Positions 34,275-42,384 of a stretch of 64,000 nucleotides of DNA are shown one piece after another. Position 1 is the stretch's first letter. Each line of letters opens with the position of its first letter. The position numbers and the translations under genes are program-made. A model generated the notes under the pieces. The model was given only the letters and a program-made list of their open reading frames with translations, searched no databases and had not been told where the DNA came from. Source of the stretch: Microbacterium sufflavum (lineage in GTDB: Bacteria > Actinomycetota > Actinomycetes > Actinomycetales > Microbacteriaceae); assembly GCF_023091155.1 (NCBI RefSeq), contig NZ_JAHWXK010000001.1:1674001-1738000 (forward strand), read 5' to 3'.

Positions 34275-35282
34275 GTGATCACAATGAAGTGGAACAGGAA
34301 AGCGATCAGCATCGCCGCACTCGGCGCGTCCGCGACGCTCATCCTCGCCGGTTGCGCAGGCGGGGGCGGAGACGCGGGCGGCGACGGCGGATCCAGCGGC
34401 GGCGACGACGGCTACAACATCGCGTTCGTGCAGGGCGTGGCCGGAGACGAGTTCTACATCTCCATGCAGTGCGGCATCGAAGAAGCGGCCAAGGAGGCCG
34501 GAGCGACGGTGCAGGTGCAGGGCCCGGAGAAGTTCGACCCGACGCTGCAGAAGCCGATCGTCGATGCGCTCGTCGCCTCCAAGCCCGACGCGCTGCTCAT
34601 CGCCCCGACCGACGTGACCGCGATGCAGGCGCCCATCCAGGCCGCGGCCGACGCCGGCATCAAGGTCGTCCTCGTCGACACCACCCTGGAGGACCCGTCG
34701 ATGGCGGTCTCCCAGATCGCGTCGGACAACGAGGGCGGTGGCGCCGCGGCGTTCGAGGCCATCCAGAAGGCGCACCCCGAGGGCGGCAAGGTGCTCGTGG
34801 TCTCGATCGACCCCGGCATCTCCACGTCGGACGCGCGCGGTGAGGGCTTCGAGAAGGCCGTCGCCGAGGACTCGAAGTTCGAGTCGCTGGGCATCGAGTA
34901 CTCGCACAACGAGCCCGCGGAGGCCGCCCGCATCGTGACCGCCGCGCTGCAGGCCAACCCGGACATCGTCGGCATCTTCGCCGCCAACCTGTTCGCCGCC
35001 GAGGGCACCGCGACCGGCATCCAGCAGGCCGGCAAGCAGGGCGAGGTGACCGTGGTCGGCTTCGACGCCGGACCCGCGCAGGTCGAGGCGCTCCGCAACG
35101 ACGTCGTCCAGGCGCTCGTCGCCCAGGAGCCGGCCACCATCGGCAAGGACGGCGTCGCCCAGGCGCTCGCCGCCCTCGAGGGAGACGCCACCGAGGAGAA
35201 GATCCAGACCGGGTTCACGGTCATCACCAAGGAGAACATCGACACCGACGGCGCCGACGCCGTCTACAAGTCGACCTGCTGA
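34275..35282 (+). CDS. Sugar ABC transporter substrate-binding lipoprotein
   Basis: 335 residues. The GTG at 34275 has AGAAG four bases upstream; an ATG at 34284 is nearly as good. The signal peptide ends in the lipobox LILAGC and is followed by a Gly/Ser/Asp linker. The type I periplasmic-binding fold follows: YNIAFVQGVAGDEFYISMQC, PDALLIAPTDVTAMQAPIQA, VVGFDAGPAQVEAL. It delivers a monosaccharide or polyol to the FrcA/FrcC-like transporter. A perfect hairpin follows the stop. Confidence 0.92.
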   Translation: MITMKWNRKAISIAALGASATLILAGCAGGGGDAGGDGGSSGGDDGYNIAFVQGVAGDEFYISMQCGIEEAAKEAGATVQVQGPEKFDPTLQKPIVDALVASKPDALLIAPTDVTAMQAPIQAAADAGIKVVLVDTTLEDPSMAVSQIASDNEGGGAAAFEAIQKAHPEGGKVLVVSIDPGISTSDARGEGFEKAVAEDSKFESLGIEYSHNEPAEAARIVTAALQANPDIVGIFAANLFAAEGTATGIQQAGKQGEVTVVGFDAGPAQVEALRNDVVQALVAQEPATIGKDGVAQALAALEGDATEEKIQTGFTVITKENIDTDGADAVYKSTC

Positions 35283-35288
35283 CACCCC

Positions 35289-35322
35289 CTCCGGCGACCG
35301 GGGGATCCCCCGGTCGCCGGAG
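35289..35322. terminator. Perfect 17-bp inverted repeat after the binding-protein gene
   Basis: CTCCGGCGACCGGGGGA is followed directly by its exact reverse complement. It lies seven bases after the binding-protein stop and 19 bases before the next start. It probably works as a partial terminator or a 3'-end stabiliser, so the binding protein is made in excess over downstream enzymes. Confidence 0.65.
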
Positions 35323-35341
35323 TCACCCCCGAGAGGACCCC

Positions 35342-36109
35342 ATGAGCTTCCCTGATCTCGCCGGAAAGGTCGCCGTCGTCACCGGAGGCGCCCGCGGCAT
35401 CGGCTACTCGCTCGCCACCGCCCTCGCCCGCGCCGGTGTGCGCGTGGCGCTGCTGGACCTGCTGCCCGAGGTCGAGGAGTCCGCCGCGCGGCTGGCATCC
35501 GAGACCGGAGCCCGCACCGCCGCCGCCCTGGTCGACGTCACCGATGCCGACTCGGTCGAGCGCGCCTTCGCGGCGGTGCGCGAGGAGCTCGGCGTCGCCG
35601 ACCTGCTGGTGACCGCGGCCGGCATCACCATCTGGGGCGACTCGACCGAGGTCGATCCCGGCACGTGGGCGAAGGTCGTCGACGTGAACCTCAGCGGCAC
35701 GTTCTACTGCACGCAGGCCTTCGCCCGACCGCTGCGGGCGGAGGGCCGCGAGGGGTCCGCGATCCTCATCTCGTCGATGTCGGGCCGGGTGGTCAACGTG
35801 CCCCAGCATCAGGCGTCGTACAACGCGTCGAAGGCCGCCGTCGACCAGCTGGCGAAGTCGCTCGCCGTGGAGTGGGCGCCCGCGATCCGGGTCAACGCCA
35901 TCGCGCCCGGCTACATCCTCTCCGACATGACCCGCCAGTTCACCGAGGCCAACCCCGAGCTGGCCGCCGACTGGGTGTCGATGATCCCGGCCGGCCGCAT
36001 GGGCGTGCCCGCCGACCTCGACGGCCTGCTCCTGCTGCTCGCCTCGTCGGCCTCGTCGTACCTCACCGGGCAGACGCTGGTGATCGACGGCGGCTACACC
36101 GCGATCTGA
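35342..36109 (+). CDS. Short-chain dehydrogenase/reductase
   Basis: 255 residues, classical SDR. The cofactor motif is AVVTGGARGIGYSLA (about 12-26); an acidic residue after beta-2 (LLDLLPE) suggests NAD over NADP. LVTAAGITIWG replaces the usual NNAG. The catalytic Ser is in ILISSMSG and the Tyr/Lys in YNASKAA, and the C-terminal substrate loop has APGYILSDM. It likely oxidises a sugar or polyol of this pathway. It is one base from the following kinase gene. Confidence 0.87.
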   Translation: MSFPDLAGKVAVVTGGARGIGYSLATALARAGVRVALLDLLPEVEESAARLASETGARTAAALVDVTDADSVERAFAAVREELGVADLLVTAAGITIWGDSTEVDPGTWAKVVDVNLSGTFYCTQAFARPLRAEGREGSAILISSMSGRVVNVPQHQASYNASKAAVDQLAKSLAVEWAPAIRVNAIAPGYILSDMTRQFTEANPELAADWVSMIPAGRMGVPADLDGLLLLLASSASSYLTGQTLVIDGGYTAI

Positions 36110-36110
36110 C

Positions 36111-37595
36111 ATGACGGCCGCCTACCTCGCCGTCGACCTGGGCTCGTCGAGCCTGCGCGTCATGGTCGGCCTGCTGCGCCCCGACGCGCCGGACGGGCCC
36201 CGGATGGCGGTCCGGGAGGCCGCCCGGTTCCCCAACACCCCGGTGCCGCGCGCCGAGGGGCTCGGGTGGGACGTGCCTGCGCTCTTCGACGGCGTGCTCG
36301 CCGGACTCCGCGCGGGCGTCGCGATCGCCGCGGAGGAGGGAGCGGAGCTGCGCGGCATCGGCGTGGACGCGTGGGGCGTGGACTACGCCCGGCTCACCGT
36401 CGACGGCACCCTGCGTCCGTTCGTGCGGCACCACCGCGCTGCCGACCCGGACCTCGCCGCCCGCACCTCCGCCGGCCGCGACCTCGCCGCCGACTACGCC
36501 GTCACCGGGGTGCTCGACCAGGCCATCAACACGGCCCATCAGCTGCGGCAGGACCAGTCCGCGGGCATCGGCGACCCCGACGACACGATCCTGCTGACCG
36601 CCGACATCGTCGTGCACCTGCTCACCGGGCGGGTGGGGGCCGAGCCCTCGCTCGCCTCGACCACCGCGCTGCTCGACCGGGCGACCGGGGACTGGTCGGC
36701 CGCGCTCGCCGCGGGTCTTCCCGCCCGGCTCCCTCCCGTGGTGCCGACGGGATCGTCGGCCGGGCCCACCACCGCCCGGGTCACCGCGGCGATCGGCGCC
36801 GCGCACCCCGTGCCCGTCTTCGCGGTGACGGCGCACGACACCGCCGCCGCATTCATGGCCGTGACCGCCGCCGACGACGAGGGGACCGGTGTCGTCTCCA
36901 GCGGGAGCTGGGGGGTGGCCGGGGTGGCCCTGCCCGCGCTGCTGCGCGACGACCGCGCCCGCCGCGACGGCTTCACCCAGGAGATCGGCGCCGGGGGCGA
37001 CACCCTGCTGGTGAAGAACCTCAGCGGCATGTGGCTGCTGCAGCAGACGCTGCGCGAGTGGGCCGCCGCCGACGGCGAGGCCGAGCCGTCGCTCGACATG
37101 CTCACCGCGCTGCTCGACGCGGCGGCCCGGTCGTCGTACCCCGGTCTCTTCGATCCCGCCGACCCCGCGCTGCAGGCCCCGGACGACCTGGTCGCGCGGT
37201 TGGTGCGGGCGTGCGTCGAGGGCGGGGCCGAGCCGCCGTCCACCAGGGCCGACCTCGTCCGCGCCATCGTGGACAGCCTCGCCGTCGCCTACGCCGACAC
37301 CGTCGCGCTCGCCGCCCGCCGGAGCGGACGCACCCTGGAGCGCATCCGCATCGTCGGCGGCGGCGCGCGCAACGCCCTGCTGTGCGCCCGCACCGCCGCC
37401 CGCAGCGGGCTTCCCGTCATCGCCGGACCCGTCGAGGCATCCGTCCGCGGTGTGCTGCTGCAGGTCGCGCTCGCCGCCGGCGACCTGCCCGACGCCGCGA
37501 CCGCCCGTGCCCTCCCGGTCGACGACGGCGACGGCCCGCCGCGCGTCCACCACCCCGCCCCCACCCGATCGGAGCCCCTGCATGACCTCGCGTGA
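36111..37595 (+). CDS. RhaB-like FGGY carbohydrate kinase (second rhamnulokinase-type)
   Basis: 494 residues. It shares the RhaB layout: YLAVDLGSSSLRVMVGLL, GIGVDAWGVDYARL, VTAHDTAAAFMAV, VSSGSWGVAGV, GMWLLQQTLREW and IRIVGGGARNALLCARTAAR with GLPVIAGPVEASVRG. Because a canonical rhaB is at 20135 and this one sits in an unrelated operon with a FucA-type aldolase, it may phosphorylate another ketose such as L-fuculose, L-ribulose or a deoxyketose. The stop overlaps the aldolase start by 14 bases. Confidence 0.85.
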   Translation: MTAAYLAVDLGSSSLRVMVGLLRPDAPDGPRMAVREAARFPNTPVPRAEGLGWDVPALFDGVLAGLRAGVAIAAEEGAELRGIGVDAWGVDYARLTVDGTLRPFVRHHRAADPDLAARTSAGRDLAADYAVTGVLDQAINTAHQLRQDQSAGIGDPDDTILLTADIVVHLLTGRVGAEPSLASTTALLDRATGDWSAALAAGLPARLPPVVPTGSSAGPTTARVTAAIGAAHPVPVFAVTAHDTAAAFMAVTAADDEGTGVVSSGSWGVAGVALPALLRDDRARRDGFTQEIGAGGDTLLVKNLSGMWLLQQTLREWAAADGEAEPSLDMLTALLDAAARSSYPGLFDPADPALQAPDDLVARLVRACVEGGAEPPSTRADLVRAIVDSLAVAYADTVALAARRSGRTLERIRIVGGGARNALLCARTAARSGLPVIAGPVEASVRGVLLQVALAAGDLPDAATARALPVDDGDGPPRVHHPAPTRSEPLHDLA

Positions 37596-38337
37596 GCTGC
37601 TCGCCGCCCTCAGCCGCCGCCTCGGCGACCCCGCCCTCGACGCGGCCGTCCTCGGCGAGGGCAACACCTCGATGCGCGAGGGCGACACGATGCTGGTCAA
37701 GGCCTCGGGCGCCGTGCTCGGAGCCGCCCGCCCGGAGGACTTCGTACCGCTGGTGCTCGCCGAGGCGCGCGAGCTCATCGACGACGAGCGCGCGACGGGC
37801 ACCGATGTCGACCGCTACTTCGACCGCGTCGCGGAGGCGGAGGGACGACGGCCCTCGGTCGAGGCGCTGCTGCACGTGGTGCTCTACGACCAGGCGCCGG
37901 CGCGGGTGATCGCCCACGCGCATCCGACCGCGGTGAACGCCGTGCTGTGCTCGCAGAGACCCGAGCTGCTGGTGGAGGGTGCGCTGTTCCCCGACCAGAT
38001 CGTGGTGCTCGGAGCGGCCCCGCTGCTGGTGCCCTACATCGATCCGGGTCTCGCCCTCGCGCGGGAGGTGCGGGCGCGGCTCGCGGCGCACATCGACGCC
38101 CACGGCTCACCGCCCGTCACCGTGTACCTGCAGAACCATGGGATGTTCGCGACCGGCGCGACGGCTGACCAGGTCATCGGGATGACCGCGATGGCGCAGA
38201 AGTGCGCGCGGGCGATCATCGGTGCCGAGACGCTGGGCGGGGTGCGGTTCATGCCGGCCGACGAGGTGCGGCGCATCGACACCCGGCCCGATGAGATCTA
38301 CCGGCGGGCGCTGCTCGCAGAAGGAGGGGAACGATGA
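37582..38337 (+). CDS. Class II aldolase/adducin family protein (FucA/RhaD-like)
   Basis: 251 residues. The ATG at 37582 lies inside the end of the kinase gene. Features of zinc aldolases: GEGNTSMREGDTMLVKASG (substrate phosphate loop), VIAHAHPTAVNAVL with the paired His ligands, and QNHGMFATG with a further His. These enzymes cleave ketose-1-phosphates to DHAP and an aldehyde. Paired with the RhaB-like kinase it forms a kinase-aldolase module separate from the rhamnose genes. Overlaps the following SDR start. Confidence 0.88.
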   Translation: MTSRELLAALSRRLGDPALDAAVLGEGNTSMREGDTMLVKASGAVLGAARPEDFVPLVLAEARELIDDERATGTDVDRYFDRVAEAEGRRPSVEALLHVVLYDQAPARVIAHAHPTAVNAVLCSQRPELLVEGALFPDQIVVLGAAPLLVPYIDPGLALAREVRARLAAHIDAHGSPPVTVYLQNHGMFATGATADQVIGMTAMAQKCARAIIGAETLGGVRFMPADEVRRIDTRPDEIYRRALLAEGGER

Positions 38338-39068
38338 GCGGTGTGTCGGTGAAGGACCGGGTGGCGCTGCTGACCGGGGCGAGCTCGGGCATCGGGCTGG
38401 CGACCGCGCAGGCGCTCGCGGCAGCCGGCTGCCACGTGGTCGCTGTGGCGCGCGACGAGCAGCGGCTCGCGGCGCTCGCCGCGGAGCATCCGGAGCGGGT
38501 CACGACGATCGCCGCCGATGTGTCGGAGCCGCAGAGCGCCGAGGACGTCGTGGCCGAGACCCTGCGCCGCCACGGCCGCCTCGACATCGTGCTGCCCAAC
38601 GCGGGGATCTATCTCGGCGGCGATCTCGCCGATGCGACGGTCGCTCAGATCGCAGCGGTGGTGGCCACCAACGTCACCGGTGTGATGGCGCTGGTGCGCG
38701 CGGCGCTCCCCCCGCTGCTGGCGCAGGGCAGCGGCGACATCCTCGTCACGAGCTCGGTGTCGGGGCACCAGGACATCGAGTGGGAGCCGGTGTACTCCGC
38801 CAGCAAGCACGCCGTGCAGTCGTTCGTGCACACGGTGCGTCGTCAGTACGCCGACAGCGGGGTGCGCATCGGGGCGATCGCGCCCGGGGTCGTCCTCAAT
38901 CCGCTGTGGGGCTTCGCGCACGGCTCGCCCGAAGAGGCGGAGCGCATCGCCGAGGGCACGGGTATCCGGTCGTCGGACGTGGCGGATGCGATGCTGTTCA
39001 TGCTGACCAGGCCGGCGCACGTGGTCGTGCGCGACCTGGTGCTGCTGCCGACCGGGCAGCCGATCTGA
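38334..39068 (+). CDS. Short-chain dehydrogenase/reductase
   Basis: 244 residues starting in the aldolase stop (ATGA). The cofactor loop is ALLTGASSGIGLATAQAL, LPNAGIYLGG replaces NNAG, and the catalytic residues are in VTSSVSG and YSASKHAVQ. VVAVARDEQRL after beta-2 (Arg rather than Asp) suggests NADP preference. By position it could reduce or oxidise the aldehyde made by the aldolase, or act on the sugar itself. Confidence 0.86.
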   Translation: MSGVSVKDRVALLTGASSGIGLATAQALAAAGCHVVAVARDEQRLAALAAEHPERVTTIAADVSEPQSAEDVVAETLRRHGRLDIVLPNAGIYLGGDLADATVAQIAAVVATNVTGVMALVRAALPPLLAQGSGDILVTSSVSGHQDIEWEPVYSASKHAVQSFVHTVRRQYADSGVRIGAIAPGVVLNPLWGFAHGSPEEAERIAEGTGIRSSDVADAMLFMLTRPAHVVVRDLVLLPTGQPI

Positions 39069-39084
39069 GCGAGGGGGATCAGCC

Positions 39085-40098
39085 GTGACCGAGCCGCGTG
39101 CGCTGCCGGAGGGGACCGCCGGGCCCGTCGTGACGCTGACGGCGGCCGGGGCGATCGATGCCACGTACCGGCTGCCCGTCCCGATCGAGCGCGGAGCCTT
39201 CGTGCGCGCGTCCGGCTGGGAGCGGGAGGTCAGCGGCAAGGGCGTGAACGTGTCGGCGGCGCTGCGCGCGGCCGGGGTGGCCACCGCGGCGGTGGTGGTG
39301 CTCGGGGCGGACGACGTGGCGTTCGCGGCGCAGTCGCCGCTGGCCGACGTGCTGCGGATCGTGACCGTGCCGGGGGCCACCCGGGTCAACACGTCGATCA
39401 TCGATGCGGGCGGTGCCACCACGAAGGTCAACGCGCCGACGCCGCCGCTCACACCGGCGGCCTGGGAGGAGACGCGGTCCGCCGTGGTAGGGGCGTGCCG
39501 CGCGCTCGCCGCCTCGTGGCTGGTGGTGTCGGGCACGCTCCCGGAGGTGACCGGCGCCGAGGCCCGGATCGCCGACGTCGTACGCGCGGTGCGCGGCGCC
39601 GGGGTGCGCGTGGCCGTGGACACCAGCGGCGCCGCGCTCGCGGAGCTGGTGGCCGACCCCACGGAGGTGGCGCTGCTGAAGCCGAACACGCACGAGCTCG
39701 CCGAGCTCGTGGGGCGTCCGCTGCGCACGGTCGGCGAGGTGACGGCGGCCGCGCGCGAGCTGGTCGCCCGCGGTGTCGCCACGGTGTACACGAGCATGGG
39801 GGCCGACGGCGTGCTGGTCGTGACGGATGCGGCGGTGATCCACGCGCGGGCGGTCGCTCCGGCCGTCGTGAACACGGCGGGCGCGGGCGATGCTTCTCTC
39901 GCCGGCTTCCTGCACGGTCTCGGCGGCGCGTCCGGGGGACGGGCGGCGCTGACGACGGCGGCGGCGACCGCGGCCTCCTGGGGGGCGCTCGCCGTGAGCC
40001 GTCCGACCACGCTGCTCGACGCGGTGGAGGCGGCGCCGCGCGCGGTCGTCACGGACGAGCCCGACCCGGCGACGCGGTTGACCGAACCGGCGGTCTGA
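39085..40098 (+). CDS. PfkB family carbohydrate kinase (1-phosphofructokinase/tagatose-6-phosphate kinase-like)
   Basis: 337 residues. The sequence has LTAAGAIDATYRLP near the start, GGKG-like SGKGVNVSAALRAAG (about 51-65), LLKPNTHELAELVG, and the catalytic anion hole NTAGAGDASLAGFL (Asp base). The SGKGVN form is typical of the phosphofructokinase-1/LacC branch that acts on sugar phosphates. It ends the system A plus-strand run and converges on the kinase-HAD gene of system B. It could supply the ketose-1,6-bisphosphate cut by the LacD-like aldolase. Confidence 0.85.
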   Translation: MTEPRALPEGTAGPVVTLTAAGAIDATYRLPVPIERGAFVRASGWEREVSGKGVNVSAALRAAGVATAAVVVLGADDVAFAAQSPLADVLRIVTVPGATRVNTSIIDAGGATTKVNAPTPPLTPAAWEETRSAVVGACRALAASWLVVSGTLPEVTGAEARIADVVRAVRGAGVRVAVDTSGAALAELVADPTEVALLKPNTHELAELVGRPLRTVGEVTAAARELVARGVATVYTSMGADGVLVVTDAAVIHARAVAPAVVNTAGAGDASLAGFLHGLGGASGGRAALTTAAATAASWGALAVSRPTTLLDAVEAAPRAVVTDEPDPATRLTEPAV

Positions 40099-40116
40099 CC
40101 CCGCCCCGGGCGCCCG

Positions 40117-41331
40117 TCAGCCGAGCGGGCGCAGGTGCAGGCCGTCGGCGTCGGCGGTGAGCGCGACGCGGTCGAGGCCGTCCACGACCAGGTCGGCGGG
40201 CAGCGCCTCGGCGTCGACCGTGCCGGTGACCGCGAGCACCGTGCAGCCGGCGGCCCGGGCGGCCGCGATCCCCGCGGCCGCGTCCTCCACCACGAGGCAG
40301 CGCGCGGGGTCCACCCCCAGGCGTGTCGCCGCGGTGCGGAACGGCTCGGGGTCGGGCTTGCCGCGGGTGACGTCGTCGGCGGTGACGAACACCCCCGGTG
40401 CCGCGAACCCGGCGGCCGCCAGTCGCGCGGCGGCCAGGGGTGCGGCTCCCGAGGTGACGATGGCGCGCCGGTGCGCGGGAACCGCGTCGTAGAGGGCCCG
40501 CGCTCCCGGCACGCTCGGCAGGTCGACCGCGTCGGAGAGCTCCAGGTCGAGGATGCGGTCGAGGCCCTCGGTGTGCTGCGCGGGGGCGAGCAGCCGCGAC
40601 ACGAGCACGTGAGCGGGCTGCCCGTGGTTCTCGTGCAGGGCCTCGGCCGAGACGCCGTAGTGGGCGGCGAAGCGGCGCCACGACCGGATGACCGAGGCGG
40701 TGGAGTCGACGAGGGTGCCGTCGAGGTCGAACAGCACCGCGTCGAACGTCCGGCGGAAGACCACGGCGTCGGGGTCGAGCGACGGACGCGGCCCGACGAC
40801 GACGCGCACGCGCGCGAGCTGCTGCGCGGTCGACAGGTCGGCGTCGATGCGGGTCACCGGGATCGCCGGGGGAGGCGGGGTCTCGTCGGCGCGGTGGAGG
40901 TCTCTCGGGGTCGCCCGTTCGGCGCGTCGCGCGGCGAGCAGGTCGGAGTCGCCCGTGAGGTGGAGCACGTGCGGGGTCGCCGGAGCCACCGCGGCGCGGA
41001 GCAGCTCCCACGCCGCTCCGCCCTGCAGCTCGCGCGTGAAGGGCGCCACGAGCACGGCTCCGCCCGCGGTGGCGACGGCGTCGGCGGCCACGGCCCGCAG
41101 CGCGGCGTAGCGACCCTCGCGTACGGCGGCGGCATGCGGCCCGCGCAGCCAGTGGCCGTCCCAGAGCTCGGGCGGGAGCGCGTCGAGGAGGGGAGTCGTG
41201 ACGGCGTCGAGGTCGAGGAGCGGGACGCCGAGCTCGGCGGCGAGGGCCCGGCCGAGGGTGGTCTTGCCGCTTCCCGCGACCCCGGCCACGACGACCACGT
41301 GGGCGTCCGACGGTTGACAGGTCTCGGTCAT
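40117..41331 (-). CDS. Fused gluconokinase-like P-loop kinase and HAD phosphatase
   Basis: 404 residues. The frame is open much further upstream but the protein similarity begins at the ATG at 41331. Residues 10-160 are a small P-loop kinase of the gluconate/shikimate-kinase type: VVVVAGVAGSGKTTLGRALA (Walker A), LLDLDAVTTPLLD. Residues from about 195 are a HAD-IA phosphatase/phosphoglucomutase-like domain: FDAVLFDLDGTLVDS, TSGAAPLAAARLAAAG, TRGKPDPEPF, LVVEDAAAGIAAARAAG. It thus joins a phosphorylating and a dephosphorylating domain. Divergent from the LacD-like aldolase with a LacI operator between. TATGGT lies six bases before the ATG, so the message may be leaderless. Confidence 0.8.
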   Translation of the reverse strand: MTETCQPSDAHVVVVAGVAGSGKTTLGRALAAELGVPLLDLDAVTTPLLDALPPELWDGHWLRGPHAAAVREGRYAALRAVAADAVATAGGAVLVAPFTRELQGGAAWELLRAAVAPATPHVLHLTGDSDLLAARRAERATPRDLHRADETPPPPAIPVTRIDADLSTAQQLARVRVVVGPRPSLDPDAVVFRRTFDAVLFDLDGTLVDSTASVIRSWRRFAAHYGVSAEALHENHGQPAHVLVSRLLAPAQHTEGLDRILDLELSDAVDLPSVPGARALYDAVPAHRRAIVTSGAAPLAAARLAAAGFAAPGVFVTADDVTRGKPDPEPFRTAATRLGVDPARCLVVEDAAAGIAAARAAGCTVLAVTGTVDAEALPADLVVDGLDRVALTADADGLHLRPLG

Positions 41332-41352
41332 ACCCCCACCATAGAAGAGAAA

Positions 41353-41364
41353 GACACCGGTGTC
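41353..41364. promoter_or_regulatory. LacI operator GACACCGGTGTC
   Basis: A perfect 12-bp palindrome in the 84-base gap between the divergent kinase-HAD and aldolase genes. Its core CACCGGTG recurs in the other divergent gap of system B at 45630-45643. The LacI encoded at 42385, between the two sites, is the probable binder. Confidence 0.75.
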
Positions 41365-41415
41365 ATGGTTGATTTTCCGCGGATCATCGGTTTCTGCCCA
41401 CGAGAAGAGGAACCC

Positions 41416-42324
41416 ATGCTCACCCGCACCGTCGCCAACCCGCTCACGACGCTCGAACGCCGTGCCCTGCAGTCCCTCTCCACCCCCGACGGCGGCATGC
41501 TCATCGTCGCCGCCGACCAGCGCAACGGCATGAAGGCCGCCATCCCCGACGCACCGGGCGGCCCCGACGCCATCACCCGCGAAGAGCTGTCGGCGGTGAA
41601 GGCCGACCTCGTGCGCCACCTGGCCGTGCACGCGCCGGCCATCCTGCTCGACCCCGAGGTCGCCCTGCCGGCCGTCGTCGACGACGGCGTGCTCGACCGC
41701 GACACCGCCCTCGTGGTGGGCCTCGACGCGTCCGGCTTCGAGACCGTCGACGGTCTGCGCTACACGCGCTTCGTGCCCGGCGTCACCCCGCGCACGGTGC
41801 GCGAGCTCGGCGGCGGGGTCGCCAAGATGCTCTATTACACGCGGCCCGACCGGCAGGGGCGCGACTCCCGCGTCGCCGACGAGATGCGCGCGCTCATCGC
41901 CGAGTGCGAGGTGGAGGGACTCCTGCTGATCGTCGAGCTGCTCACCTACCGCCTCGACGACGAGACCGAGGAGGAGTACGCGGACGCCTTCCCGGCGCTC
42001 GTCGCCGAGGGGGCCGCGCTCGCCGTCGCGGCCGGTGCGAAGATCCTCAAGCTGCAGTACCCGGGATCCGCCGAGGCCAGCGCCGCGGTGACCGAGGCGG
42101 CCCAGGGGGTGCCGTGGGCGGTGCTGTCGGCCGGGGTCGACCACGAGACCTTCATCGGTCAGGTCACCACGGCGGTCGCGAACGGGGCGGCGGGAGCGAT
42201 GGCCGGACGCTCGCTGTGGAAGGACAGCCTCTCGTACGACGCCGCCCGCCGCGAGGAACTGCTGACGACCCGCGCGCTGCCGCGACTGCGCGAGCTGGCC
42301 GCCGCCGTCGACGGGCGCGGCTGA
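41416..42324 (+). CDS. LacD-like tagatose-1,6-bisphosphate aldolase family protein
   Basis: 302 residues with GAAGAGGAA ahead of the ATG. It resembles the LacD/YihT class I aldolases: MLIVAADQRNGMKAA near the N-terminus, LVHLAVHAPAILLDPEVAL-like helix-strand, GLLLIVELLTY and AKILKLQYPGSAEA with the candidate Schiff-base Lys, then VDHETFIGQVTTAVANGAAG and AGRSLWKD. It would cleave a ketose-bisphosphate (tagatose, fructose, or a deoxy/sulfo analogue) to two trioses. First gene of a plus-strand pair with the LacI regulator. Confidence 0.8.
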   Translation: MLTRTVANPLTTLERRALQSLSTPDGGMLIVAADQRNGMKAAIPDAPGGPDAITREELSAVKADLVRHLAVHAPAILLDPEVALPAVVDDGVLDRDTALVVGLDASGFETVDGLRYTRFVPGVTPRTVRELGGGVAKMLYYTRPDRQGRDSRVADEMRALIAECEVEGLLLIVELLTYRLDDETEEEYADAFPALVAEGAALAVAAGAKILKLQYPGSAEASAAVTEAAQGVPWAVLSAGVDHETFIGQVTTAVANGAAGAMAGRSLWKDSLSYDAARREELLTTRALPRLRELAAAVDGRG

Positions 42325-42384
42325 GCGCGGCGCGGCCGGTAGGGTGGCCGGAGGCTGCCCCGCCCCGGGGGCAAGGAGGTACCT

